Positions 27,482 through 38,059 of a stretch of 64,000 bases of DNA are shown here, one piece after another (the stretch's first letter is position 1; each line of letters begins with the position of its first letter). A program made the position numbers and the translations under genes. The DNA is from Asanoa ishikariensis (GTDB lineage: Bacteria > Actinomycetota > Actinomycetes > Mycobacteriales > Micromonosporaceae): assembly GCF_900107455.1 (NCBI RefSeq), contig NZ_FNQB01000004.1, positions 216,193-280,192 of the forward strand. The letters run 5' to 3'. Below the pieces are notes generated by a model. That model was not told where the DNA came from, did no database searches, and saw only the letters and a list, made by a program, of their open reading frames with translations.

Positions 27482-28735
27482 CTAGCGGATGGTGATCGGG
27501 TTGATGACGTCCGCGGTGATGGTCAGGAGGGTGAACGCGCCGCCGATCAACACCACGGCGTACGTCAGCGGCATCAGTTTGAAGTAGTCGATCCCGCCCG
27601 GGTCCGGTCGGCCGAGGCGGGCCGCCACCCACGAGCGGGCGCGTTCGAACCAGGCGATCGCGATGTGACCACCGTCGAGGGGCAAGAGCGGCAGCAGGTT
27701 GAAGAAGACCATGAAGACGTTCAGGCCGATGAAGATCATCAGCACTGTCGACCACATGCCGAGCGATGCGGCCTCGCCGCCCAGGAGGCTGACGCCGACC
27801 ACGCTGATCGGGGTCGCGGGGTCACGCTCGTCGCCGGTGATCGACCGCCACAGGGCCGGCACCTTCTGCGGGATCCGCTTCGCCGCCTCCCAGGTCTGCC
27901 CGGCCATCCAGCCCGTGTACGTCACGGTCGCCCCGAACGCTCCGGCCGGCCCGAACGTCACCTCGCGGGGCGCGGTGACCTGCAGGCCCACGCCGAGTGC
28001 CGCCACTGTGGTCGGTGCCGCGGTCGGGTCGCTCAGCGACGGGCGCTGGACCGCGCTGAGGTCGGCGCGCACGGTGCCGGGCTGGCCGTCGCGGACGTAC
28101 GCCACCTCCGCGAGACCCGGCCGGGTGTCCCGGACGACGCGGAGCATGTCCGAGTAGTTGGCGATGGCCACCCCGTTGACGGCGGTGAGCACGTCACCGT
28201 CCCGGAGACCGGCGGCGCGCGCCGGTGACGCCGGGTCGCCGGCCGCGCACGCCCGCGCGGTGTCCGGCGTGACGCAGCCGGCCAGCACGATCGCGGCCGG
28301 TTGTGCGCCGAGCTGTTGGGCGGTCTGCGGGTAGTCCAGGTTCGGGACGCCGACGAAGGCCGTGGCGAACCAGAGGCCGGGCACGGCCAGTGCGAACTGG
28401 ACGGTCACGCCGGAGACCATCACGACAGTCCGCTTCCACACCGGGAACCGCCACATCGCGCGATGCTCGTCCTTCGGTTCTAGCTCGTCGTCCCGCGTCA
28501 TCCCGGCGATCGTGCAGAACCCGCCGAGCGGGATCGCCTTCAGGCCGTATTCGGTCTCGCCGCGACGCCACGAGAAGACCGTGGGTCCGTAGCCCACGAA
28601 GAAGCGCGTCACCAGCATCCCGAACCGCTTCGCCGACACCATGTGGCCGAGCTCGTGCAGCGACACCGAGACGAGGATGGCCACTGCGAACGCGATGGTG
28701 AAGAGCACCTGCGACATCGCCAGAAGGTACCCCAC
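27482..28735 (-). CDS. site-2 type intramembrane metalloprotease (M50, Rip1/RseP-like)
   Basis: 417-aa zinc protease of the membrane. It has HELGH in the first helix (His about 27 from this start), a PDZ domain (AGLRDGDVLTAVNGVAIANY) and a C-terminal NLLPLLPLDGGH motif supplying the third ligand. A cysteine-containing insertion (AGCVTPDTARACAAGDPAS) precedes the PDZ core, as in actinobacterial Rip1 proteins. Family members cut anti-sigma factors or other single-pass proteins within the membrane. GTG 28735 gives the usual short N-terminus; ATG 28717 and an upstream extension to 28774 are alternatives. There is no dxr or ispG neighbour, so this is probably an accessory copy. The next gene is the KAP NTPase. 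Confidence 0.88.
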   Translation of the reverse strand: MGYLLAMSQVLFTIAFAVAILVSVSLHELGHMVSAKRFGMLVTRFFVGYGPTVFSWRRGETEYGLKAIPLGGFCTIAGMTRDDELEPKDEHRAMWRFPVWKRTVVMVSGVTVQFALAVPGLWFATAFVGVPNLDYPQTAQQLGAQPAAIVLAGCVTPDTARACAAGDPASPARAAGLRDGDVLTAVNGVAIANYSDMLRVVRDTRPGLAEVAYVRDGQPGTVRADLSAVQRPSLSDPTAAPTTVAALGVGLQVTAPREVTFGPAGAFGATVTYTGWMAGQTWEAAKRIPQKVPALWRSITGDERDPATPISVVGVSLLGGEAASLGMWSTVLMIFIGLNVFMVFFNLLPLLPLDGGHIAIAWFERARSWVAARLGRPDPGGIDYFKLMPLTYAVVLIGGAFTLLTITADVINPITIR

Positions 28736-28778
28736 GACGAACGCTCGCCCCGCCGGCAGAGCGCCACGATCCACCGGT

Positions 28779-29900
28779 TCAGTCGGTGAGCGCCGGCTCG
28801 GCGGGCCGGCGCGTGAAGAAGCGGACGATGTCTTCCGCCGCGGTCGGGGAGAGCATCATCGCCTGGACTCGGGCCGACATCTCGGCGATCGGCTGGATCC
28901 GGGTGAACATCGCCTCTTCGTACGCCCGGATCGCCGAGTCCGGGTCGCCGGGGTTCGCGGCGAGCTGACCGGCGAGCTCGGCGGCGTCGAGCATGGCCTG
29001 GTTGGCGCCTTCGCCGACCGGTGGCATGAGATGCGCGGCGTCGCCGATGAGGGTGACGCCGCGCCGGCTCGGCCAACGCGCGCCGGTGGGCATCGCCTCG
29101 ATCCTGCGCTCCGTCACCGTGCCGTCGCCGGCTTCGATGAGTGCGGTGAGGCGTGGGTCCCAGTCGCCGAACAGGTCCAGCAGGGCGCGTTTGTCTCCGA
29201 TCTGGCGATCGTCCGCGCGCAGCGAGGCCCCGACGCGGAGGCTGCCGTCGCCGAGGCGTTGCGCCGCCAGGATCTGGTTCACGCCGACGCACCACAGGTT
29301 GCCGGGGCCGACCAGCTCGGCGAGCTCCGGGTGGCGCCGATCGACGTCGCCGATGCTCAGCTCCACGAGCGTGGCCACATAGGACAGTCGCGCGTCGGTC
29401 ACCAGTGACCGGGCGACCGAGCGCGCGCCGTCAGCACCGACGAGGAGGTCGCAGGCGATCCTCTGACCATTGTCGAACGTCAGCGCCCAGCCTCCGTCGG
29501 GTCGCGGAGTCGCCTTGGTGAGCCGGTGGTGCCAGGCGACCGCGTCGCGGGGGAGTGAGTCGAGCAGAAGGTCACGCAGGGCCCGTCGGTCGATCTCGGG
29601 GCGTCCGTCGAATGACCCGGGTCCCTGTTGCGGCGTGTGGTGCACCAGGGTCCGGCCGGCCGGGTCGAGGATGCGATGCTCCTCGCCCTCGGGTCGCGCC
29701 TCCGATTGGAACCGGGCGGTGAGACCCGCGTCGGCCAAGGCCCGCTGACCGGACTCCGGGTGCAGGTCGAGCATGCCGCCCTGTGACCGGGCGGATCGGT
29801 TCGCCTCGCGCTCGTACACCACCGCAGCTATGCCGTGTCGGTGCAGGATCCGTGCCAGCGTCAGCCCGCCAAGACCACCGCCGGCGATCGCGATTCGCAT
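28779..29900 (-). CDS. FAD-dependent monooxygenase, TetX-like
   Basis: 373-aa single-component flavoprotein hydroxylase. The Rossmann GxGxxG is IAGGGLGGLTLAR at the N-terminus; DLLVGADGARS and GDAAHLMPPVGEGANQAMLD are the DG and GD motifs. The GD motif is very close to that of tetracycline-modifying TetX enzymes, but many other substrates are possible. AAGGAG sits 6 nt before the ATG, fixing the start. It is divergent from a TetR regulator with only 29 bp between starts. Antibiotic inactivation is a hypothesis from motif likeness and regulator type. Confidence 0.88.
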   Translation of the reverse strand: MRIAIAGGGLGGLTLARILHRHGIAAVVYEREANRSARSQGGMLDLHPESGQRALADAGLTARFQSEARPEGEEHRILDPAGRTLVHHTPQQGPGSFDGRPEIDRRALRDLLLDSLPRDAVAWHHRLTKATPRPDGGWALTFDNGQRIACDLLVGADGARSVARSLVTDARLSYVATLVELSIGDVDRRHPELAELVGPGNLWCVGVNQILAAQRLGDGSLRVGASLRADDRQIGDKRALLDLFGDWDPRLTALIEAGDGTVTERRIEAMPTGARWPSRRGVTLIGDAAHLMPPVGEGANQAMLDAAELAGQLAANPGDPDSAIRAYEEAMFTRIQPIAEMSARVQAMMLSPTAAEDIVRFFTRRPAEPALTD

Positions 29901-29912
29901 TTCAATCTCCTT

Positions 29913-29922
29913 AGCGTACGCT
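29913..29922. promoter_or_regulatory. palindrome and leaderless -10 element between TetR and monooxygenase genes
   Basis: AGCGTACGCT is a perfect 10-bp palindrome in the 29-bp gap. Its right part, TACGCT (29917-29922), is a TANNNT -10 box exactly 7 nt before the TetR ATG at 29930, the spacing of leaderless actinobacterial transcripts. TetR binding here would block its own transcription and lie just upstream of the monooxygenase ribosome site. Confidence 0.55.
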
Positions 29923-29929
29923 GTATCGC

Positions 29930-30664
29930 ATGGATACGCCGTACGGTAGCGCACCGTTGCCCGTGTGGGAACGGCCCGAGCCCCTACCGCGGGCGGCACC
30001 GGTGCCGTTGAGCCGGTCGAAGATCGCCGCGACGGCTCTGCTGCTGGCCGACGAGCACGGCCTGGAGGGCCTGTCCCTTCGCAAGATCGCCAAAGAGCTC
30101 GGCGTCGGTCCGATGCGGCTCTACGACTACGTGCTCAACAGGTCCGAGCTGCTCGATCTGATGGTCGACATGGTCTATGCCCAGATCGCCGAGGCCCCGC
30201 AGGATGCGGAGTGGCGTGCCACGGTGCTGGCCATCGCCCGTGCGACCCGGGACGCCGCGCTCGCCCACGAGTGGTTCGCCGACGTGCTCGGCGGGCGGCC
30301 GCACCTGGGACCGCACGCGCTCGCAGTGGGCGAGGCGACCGCGGCGGCGCTCTTGCATGCCCCGGGCGTGCGCGGCATCGACGATCTCCAGCGGGCGGTA
30401 GGCACTCTCAACGCCTTCATCATCGGAGCGCTCCGCAGGGAGATCACCGAGCGACGCACGGCCCGCTCGACCGGCACCGACGAGGCTGCCTGGCAGGCCA
30501 CCCTCGGCCCTTACGTCACACGCATGCTCGACACCGGCCGATATCCCACCATCGCCCGCCTCGTCATCGACGGCGCCCACCTCGACGCCGACGAGACCTT
30601 CGACCGCGGCCTGACCACCGTCCTGGATGGCATCACGGGTAGCCTGCGCCAGCAAGATCCATAA
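29930..30664 (+). CDS. TetR family repressor (TetR_C tetracycline-repressor-like)
   Basis: 244-aa regulator. An N-terminal extension is followed by the HTH (LSLRKIAKELGVGPMRLYDYV, about 48-68) and an all-helical ligand domain of the tetracycline-repressor class. The gene has no ribosome-binding site and probably a leaderless start. Divergence from the TetX-like monooxygenase makes that gene its likely target. A LysR gene follows after 19 bp on the same strand and may share the transcript. Confidence 0.9.
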   Translation: MDTPYGSAPLPVWERPEPLPRAAPVPLSRSKIAATALLLADEHGLEGLSLRKIAKELGVGPMRLYDYVLNRSELLDLMVDMVYAQIAEAPQDAEWRATVLAIARATRDAALAHEWFADVLGGRPHLGPHALAVGEATAAALLHAPGVRGIDDLQRAVGTLNAFIIGALRREITERRTARSTGTDEAAWQATLGPYVTRMLDTGRYPTIARLVIDGAHLDADETFDRGLTTVLDGITGSLRQQDP

Positions 30665-30683
30665 GTGAGGCGGGGGTACGCGG

Positions 30684-31583
30684 GTGGAGCTTCGCGACAT
30701 CGAGATCTTCTTGACGCTGGCCGACGAACTGCATTTCGGCCGGACCGCCGAGCGGCTGCACGTCTCGCAGGCGAGGGTGAGCCAGGCGATCAAGGCGCAG
30801 GAACGACGCATCGGTGGCGCGCTGTTCGAGCGGACCAGCCGCGCGGTGACGCTGACCCCGCTCGGCGAACAACTCCGCGACGACCTGCGAGTGGGATACG
30901 ACGCGATCCGGGGCGGTCTGACCCGGGCGACCCAGTCCGCACGCGGCATCACGGGCACCGTGCGGCTGGGGATCATGGGCGCGGTCGGGCACGAGATCCA
31001 CGACGTCATCCAACTGTTCTGCGACCGCCATCCCGGCTGCGACGTGGTCCAGCACGAGATCCACGTCAGCGATCCGTTCACGGACGTTCGGGCGGGCGAC
31101 GTGGACCTCGCCCTGGTCTGGCGGCCGGTCCGGGAACCCGACCTCGTCGAAGGCCCGACCCTGCTGACCGAGCGACGCCTGCTCGCGGTGTGGGCCGGCC
31201 ACGAACTGGCCGACCGGCCGTCGGTGACGAGGGCCGACTTCGGCGGACGGGCCTTTGTGAGCTTGGGCTCGCGAGCGCCGGACTACTGGATCGAATCCAT
31301 GGTGCCGAGGTCCACCCCCGACGGCACGCCCGTGCTGCGTGGCCCCGAGGTCAAGACCTTCCACGAGGTACTCCACACCGTCGCGACCCGTCAGGCAGTG
31401 TCACCGCTGACCGATCACTACGCGCGGTACTACTCGCATCCGGGCATCGTCCTGCTTCGCGTCGAGGACGCACCGCCGAACGAGTGGGCGTTGGTCTGGC
31501 GTACGGGCGAACTGTCCCCGCGAGCCCGCGCGTTCGTCGACGTCGCGGTGGCAAGGGGAACGCGCACGTTCGGCCAGGACTGA
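30684..31583 (+). CDS. LysR family transcriptional regulator
   Basis: 299-aa LTTR with a GTG start after GAGGCGGGGG. The N-terminal domain (IEIFLTLADELHFGRTAERL and ARVSQAIKAQERRIGGALFE) is nearly identical to the LysR at 23330, while the effector domains are much less alike. This is the pattern of a duplicated regulator with changed ligand specificity. Nothing lies divergent to it; the TetR/monooxygenase pair is immediately upstream. Confidence 0.88.
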   Translation: MELRDIEIFLTLADELHFGRTAERLHVSQARVSQAIKAQERRIGGALFERTSRAVTLTPLGEQLRDDLRVGYDAIRGGLTRATQSARGITGTVRLGIMGAVGHEIHDVIQLFCDRHPGCDVVQHEIHVSDPFTDVRAGDVDLALVWRPVREPDLVEGPTLLTERRLLAVWAGHELADRPSVTRADFGGRAFVSLGSRAPDYWIESMVPRSTPDGTPVLRGPEVKTFHEVLHTVATRQAVSPLTDHYARYYSHPGIVLLRVEDAPPNEWALVWRTGELSPRARAFVDVAVARGTRTFGQD

Positions 31584-31587
31584 ACGG

Positions 31588-31794
31588 TCAGAACGTCAGC
31601 GGCGGTGGCGGTGCGTCCAGGTCGTCACCGGGCCGGATCTCCGCCGTCCCGGCCGCGACCGTCACCCGGTAGCCCTCGACCCGAGCCCACTCCAGCACCT
31701 GCTGGTCGGGCGGCGTGAGGACGATGTCGGTCTTGCCGTCGTTCATCGCGATCAGTGCCTTCAGCAACCCGAGATCGGGCGTCCAAGTCAGCAT
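31588..31794 (-). CDS. 68-aa hypothetical protein
   Basis: Short acidic protein (MLTWTPDLGLLKALIAMNDG at the start, ending in a proline stretch). GGGGATG about 12 nt upstream may serve as ribosome site. The frame continues upstream through tandem repeats, but that part is arginine/proline-rich repeat translation and is excluded. No family recognised. The compact composition, unlike the repeats beside it, supports it being real. It is convergent with the LysR gene, with a 4-bp gap. Confidence 0.5.
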   Translation of the reverse strand: MLTWTPDLGLLKALIAMNDGKTDIVLTPPDQQVLEWARVEGYRVTVAAGTAEIRPGDDLDAPPPPLTF

Positions 31795-31981
31795 TCCCAG
31801 ATCATCCCCAGCAGGTCCCATGAGCGGGATCGGCCAGGGAGATCGTCGCGATGCCTTGCCGGCTGACGCCCTGACTGTCAGCCGAACATCCGTCCACCGC
31901 CGCCTAACGGTCTTCCGCTTATCAACCACACGGGCGATCCCGTCGCGCCACCAGTGCGAGCCGCGACGGGAATCCGGCCCG

Positions 31982-32220
31982 TCGCGGCGCGCGTGATGGG
32001 GGTGGGCACGTCGCGGCCCCCGCGACGGGAGGCGGGCGCATTGCGGCGCGCGTGATGGGGGTGGGCACGTCGCGGCCCCCGCGACGGGAGGCGGGCGCAT
32101 TGCGGCGCGCGTGATGGGCACCGGGCGCGTTGCGGTTCGCGTGATGGGGGGTCGGACGCGTCACGGATCGCGCGATGGGAGGCCAGCGCCCCGCGGTTCG
32201 CCGTGACGGGAACTGGCCGG
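31982..32220. repeat. eight tandem copies of a ~30-bp GC-rich repeat
   Basis: Units of 29-31 bp follow each other without spacers, with approximate consensus TYGCGGnnCGCG-TGATGGG-n4-GGGCGCG. Units 1+2 (31982-32040) recur as units 3+4 (32041-32099) with one difference in 59 bp, a recent duplication. A degenerate ninth unit may precede at about 31954. Each unit has a CGCGGnnCGCG quasi-palindrome. Because the unit is mostly 10 codons long, all frames read as ten-residue arginine/proline repeats, explaining spurious open frames here. Confidence 0.9.
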
Positions 32221-32757
32221 TCGTGGCCATGATTCATAACTGAGCCCCGGCTGCCGCGGGCGCAGGCTCCGCCCGGCGGCACGGCACCTTCGTCCGGACT
32301 TGCGGCGGTGTTGTCGGCGCGTCCTCGCCTGAGCCGGTTCGGGTGGGGCTGGTGGCTGGGCGGCCGGCGGGCTGGGCGTGATCATGCGTGGTGGGTCTGT
32401 ATGGCCAGGGGCGTTCCGCGTGATCCTGTGTGCCAGGTCTGGTCGACACGCCGCGCGAGAACCCGACCAGCCACACACGATCGTGGGTGAGTGCGGTCGG
32501 CTTGTGGACCGGCTGAACAGGATCATGGACCAGCACAGTGGAGGGTCCTCATGTCGCGGCACACCGTGCCGCGAACGCGTCCTGGCAGGTGAGCTGACCG
32601 TCGGATTCGGTTGTCGCGACGGAAATCCGAGGACTGCGGATCGCCTCGGCGAGGCCCGGTGCCGGGCGGTCAGCACACGGGCCGCGGGCAGCCGGCTGCG
32701 CGGTGGCGGATCGCCGGCCGGCGGCATTCCCGTGGCGGGGGTGAGGAGTCTGCGCCC

Positions 32758-32809
32758 GGCGGCGTACGTGTTCTGGTACGTAAGCACATGCCAGAACACG
32801 TACGCCGCC
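32758..32809. repeat. perfect 19-bp inverted repeat with 14-nt loop
   Basis: GGCGGCGTACGTGTTCTGG at 32758-32776 is exactly complementary to 32791-32809; the loop is TACGTAAGCACATG. There is no T-tract and it lies about 120 bp before the DUF1349 gene. Candidate roles are a strong terminator or attenuator, or an end of a small mobile element. Confidence 0.8.
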
Positions 32810-32932
32810 CGGGAACACCCCGGCCCGGCGCATTGGCGGCCACCCAGATGTCCCTGGGGCAGCACCGATATCCCGGCAAAGCCACCGCACACCCAGTGTG
32901 CGCGGCAGTCAATCGCTGTACGGTCTTGAGGC

Positions 32933-35291
<2,359 letters not shown>

Positions 35292-36842
35292 ATGGAGCCG
35301 TTGATCGCACGGCGAGAAGCGTCCGGCCAGCCTCAGGACGACATCCTCTGGCCGTCGATCGGCCCTGACTTCCGCGCGCACCTGGCCGCCGACGAGCCGC
35401 TCCGCTGGACAGGAACCCTCCGCGATGTCTCGGAGCTCCGGCCCGTGGGCGACGATCCGAACATTCTCTGGACCATGGGCGACTTCGACTGCCCCCTGGC
35501 GATCACCGACCGACGCCTGATCTACGTCACGCGCGAGATCAAGACAAAGTCCGGACCGATGACCGGCTATCTCATCGGCCTGCACGCGAACGACGACAGG
35601 AAGTGGGCTGACCACCGGTACGCGGGTCAGGTGAGATTCGAGTGGCCAACACGGATACAGCTCATTCTCCGCAAGGTCGCCTTCCTCAAACTCGCGGTCA
35701 TCCTCATCACCTGCCGCCGGCCCGACGGGCAGACGACCGTCATCTCACTGACCATGAGTCTCCACCGGGGCTTTCGCGCGGCGGCCGTCACGGCCTTGGT
35801 CCAGGCGTTGGTCCGGGACATCGCCTCCCACCGGCTCATGAGCCGACCCGGTCAGGACACCGCGGCGCTCGAACAACTCCGGGCAACGGCCGCGCCCAGC
35901 GCCCAGTCACCGGGCGAGCTGACCTGGGACCTCCCGGCCGCCCTGCCGATCGGCATCGAGGTGCGCCGCCCGCCCACTGCTCCGGTCTCCGTCGCCCAGC
36001 CGCCACCGCCGGCCGTCGCCCCGCGCCCCGCGCGCTCCGGCGGGGTCAAACCGCTCAACGTCGTCGCGATGGTGCTCGCCGTCGTCCTGATCGTGTGCGC
36101 GTTGGGCAGCCTGCCGGACCTGGGAACGGCCGGCTCCGCGGTGGCGAAGCGAGACGTCGCGCGAGAAGCCACCGCCGCCGGTGACGTCCGTCGGGCCGCC
36201 CGCGCGTGGCTCGACGTGCTGGCCGCCGCACCGCGGTCCGTGGAGGCGCTGCTGCGCCTGAGTTGCCTCAGTTGGGACGCCGGCTACCAGGACGAGGCCG
36301 TGGCCTATTTCGACCGGGCACTCGGTGCCGGGGTGCGCTGGGACGACACGGTCATCGGCGAGCCGTGCTTCGTCAACGCGCCGACGCTCCACCGCCTTCG
36401 GCTCACCTATTACGACGGGAGCTCACCCGCCCTCTACGTGCAGCCGAAGAACGACGACGAGACAGCCGCGATCCTGACCGCGATCGCGCGCGGTGCACCC
36501 GGCCCGGCCGAGGAGTCCACTTATCGCGACGCGATCGCGCCCTATCCCAAGGCGCAGGAGTGGCAGCGGCTCCTCGCCATCGGCTGCCTGAATGAGCGGG
36601 CCGGCCTGCGGTACCACGCGGGCAAGCATTTCAGCGCGGGCCTCGACCTGCATCTGCGGCTGCGCGAGGAGCCGCTCGCCGTCGGCGGACCGTTGGAGTC
36701 GTGCGTCAAGGCCATGGGTCCGAACTACGGGTTCGTCCGTCGCAACGGCTCGGAGCTCTTCTTCCCCAAGGATCTGGGCGACCGGATGTTCATTCCCGAG
36801 TCGTCCCCGCTTCCGTCGCGCCTGCCGTTGGTCCTGCCATGA
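35292..36842 (+). CDS. membrane protein with N-terminal cytosolic domain and TPR-like tail
   Basis: 516-aa protein of no recognised family. Residues 1-190 form a mixed alpha/beta domain (CPLAITDRRLIYVTREIKTK, then ILITCRRPDGQTTVISLTMS) that looks like a PH-like or lipid-sensing fold. A proline-rich linker, one transmembrane helix (VVAMVLAVVLIVCALGSL, about 257-274) and a C-terminal helical part follow. The latter has TPR-like spacing (RAARAWLDVLAAAPRSVEAL, then AVAYFDRALGAG). The start has AGGGAG. It overlaps the Clp_N membrane gene by ATGA, so the two proteins are probably made and act together. Confidence 0.7.
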   Translation: MEPLIARREASGQPQDDILWPSIGPDFRAHLAADEPLRWTGTLRDVSELRPVGDDPNILWTMGDFDCPLAITDRRLIYVTREIKTKSGPMTGYLIGLHANDDRKWADHRYAGQVRFEWPTRIQLILRKVAFLKLAVILITCRRPDGQTTVISLTMSLHRGFRAAAVTALVQALVRDIASHRLMSRPGQDTAALEQLRATAAPSAQSPGELTWDLPAALPIGIEVRRPPTAPVSVAQPPPPAVAPRPARSGGVKPLNVVAMVLAVVLIVCALGSLPDLGTAGSAVAKRDVAREATAAGDVRRAARAWLDVLAAAPRSVEALLRLSCLSWDAGYQDEAVAYFDRALGAGVRWDDTVIGEPCFVNAPTLHRLRLTYYDGSSPALYVQPKNDDETAAILTAIARGAPGPAEESTYRDAIAPYPKAQEWQRLLAIGCLNERAGLRYHAGKHFSAGLDLHLRLREEPLAVGGPLESCVKAMGPNYGFVRRNGSELFFPKDLGDRMFIPESSPLPSRLPLVLP

Positions 36843-38053
36843 GCGGCGAGTGGACCGACGCCGCTCTCCGGGTCCTGGGGGTGGCCCGCGGTTACGCGGC
36901 GGGCCGTCGCGACTGGCTCATCACCGACCTGGACGTGCTGCGTGCGCTCGTCGAAGCGGACGCGACCTGTCCTTGGCTCCTCGGCCAGGCGGGCTTCGAC
37001 CTCGCCGCGCTGAACACCCGCCTGGTCGAGCACACGAACCGCCTGCCGCATCGGTCGTCGAACGGCGAAATGCCGATGCCCAACGCCACGGTGACCAGGA
37101 TCCTGGCCGGTGCGCAGGAAGGTGCCCGCCGTGCTGGCGCGCCCGCGTCGCACAGCACGGACCTGCTCGAAGCCGTCGCCGCGGTGAACGAGGGTGCGGC
37201 GCACTTCATGCTCGCCGAGGGCGGCGGCCGGCTCGAGGACGTGCGCGCGGACCGCGCACCGCGGCCGGTCACCCCGCGGCGAGCAGTCGACCAGCCACAA
37301 CCCGTCAGGCAGCCCATGAGCGGGAGTCTCGTCGGCACCGGGGCGCTGGTCGGCTTCGCCGCGATCGGCACGACGCTGCGCGGCCTGCTCCGCTTCGCGA
37401 ACCAGCAGGTGACCCTGCTGGCCTTCCTGCCCGGCGTCATCGCCCTCGTCGGTGTGCGGGCGTTCACCGCGCGCGCCGCGCAGGTGCCCTACACCGTGCG
37501 ACTCAACCGCTGGCCGGGCGACGTGACCCTGCCCGAGGACTTCAACCCGGCGACCCGCGGCGCGTGGCGCATGACGGCCGTGCGCCTGTTCCCGTCGGTG
37601 GTCCTGCTGGTCCTGGGCACTCTGCTCCTGGCTCCGTTTCTGATCCGCCAGGCGGCGCTGTCCACCGCGATCCTCCCGGCCCTGTCACACAATCCGGGCG
37701 TCGCGATCCGCGAGGGCGGGCCGGGACGGATCGCGCTCAACGCCTTCCTCACGTACGGCCTGATCGACCTCGTGAAGATCTGGTGCGGCATCGCCTTCTG
37801 GTTCTGTGCGGCCCCGAAATACGAGCAGGTGGCCGAGAGCCGCACCGAGCTCAAGGACGCGGCCAGGAGCGGCAGCAAGCTCCTGGCCGGGACGGTCCGC
37901 GTCGCGTTGGCGCCGTTGCAGGGAATCCTCTGGCTGTTCAAGCCCATCGACGAGGTCGCCTTGTGGCTGGGCGCGAACGTGCTGGTGGCAAGCGGCGGCG
38001 TGACGGTCGCCGTCTGCGGAATCGCCTGTCTCACCGTGTTCTCGTGGTGGTGA
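36839..38053 (+). CDS. Clp_N-domain membrane protein
   Basis: 404-aa protein. Residues 1-140 look like the double N-terminal repeat of ClpA/ClpC chaperones: TDAALRVLGVARGYAAGRRD, then ITDLDVLRALVEADATCPWL, and a second copy around ATVTRILAGAQEGARRAGAP and STDLLEAVAAVNEGAAHFML. There is no AAA+ ATPase. Instead several hydrophobic helices follow (about 165-215, 255-280, 300-330 and 375-404). Clp_N domains bind adaptors or damaged proteins, so this may recruit clients or phospho-arginine-type signals to the membrane. Domain call is by likeness only. Coupled to the upstream TPR gene. Confidence 0.7.
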   Translation: MSGEWTDAALRVLGVARGYAAGRRDWLITDLDVLRALVEADATCPWLLGQAGFDLAALNTRLVEHTNRLPHRSSNGEMPMPNATVTRILAGAQEGARRAGAPASHSTDLLEAVAAVNEGAAHFMLAEGGGRLEDVRADRAPRPVTPRRAVDQPQPVRQPMSGSLVGTGALVGFAAIGTTLRGLLRFANQQVTLLAFLPGVIALVGVRAFTARAAQVPYTVRLNRWPGDVTLPEDFNPATRGAWRMTAVRLFPSVVLLVLGTLLLAPFLIRQAALSTAILPALSHNPGVAIREGGPGRIALNAFLTYGLIDLVKIWCGIAFWFCAAPKYEQVAESRTELKDAARSGSKLLAGTVRVALAPLQGILWLFKPIDEVALWLGANVLVASGGVTVAVCGIACLTVFSWW

Positions 38054-38059
38054 CCCCCG

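Larger units (their letters stand above)
31795..32932. other. 1.1-kb gap with tandem repeats and a long hairpin
   Basis: No convincing gene was found here. The region holds the 30-bp tandem repeats (31982-32220) and a 19-bp perfect stem-loop (32758-32809). Between them is sequence with several scattered GATCATG/GATCCTG-like words. All open frames are low-complexity. Confidence 0.7.

Noticed and set aside
31982..32220. CRISPR array
   Set aside because: Units abut without unique spacers and vary in sequence; no cas genes nearby.
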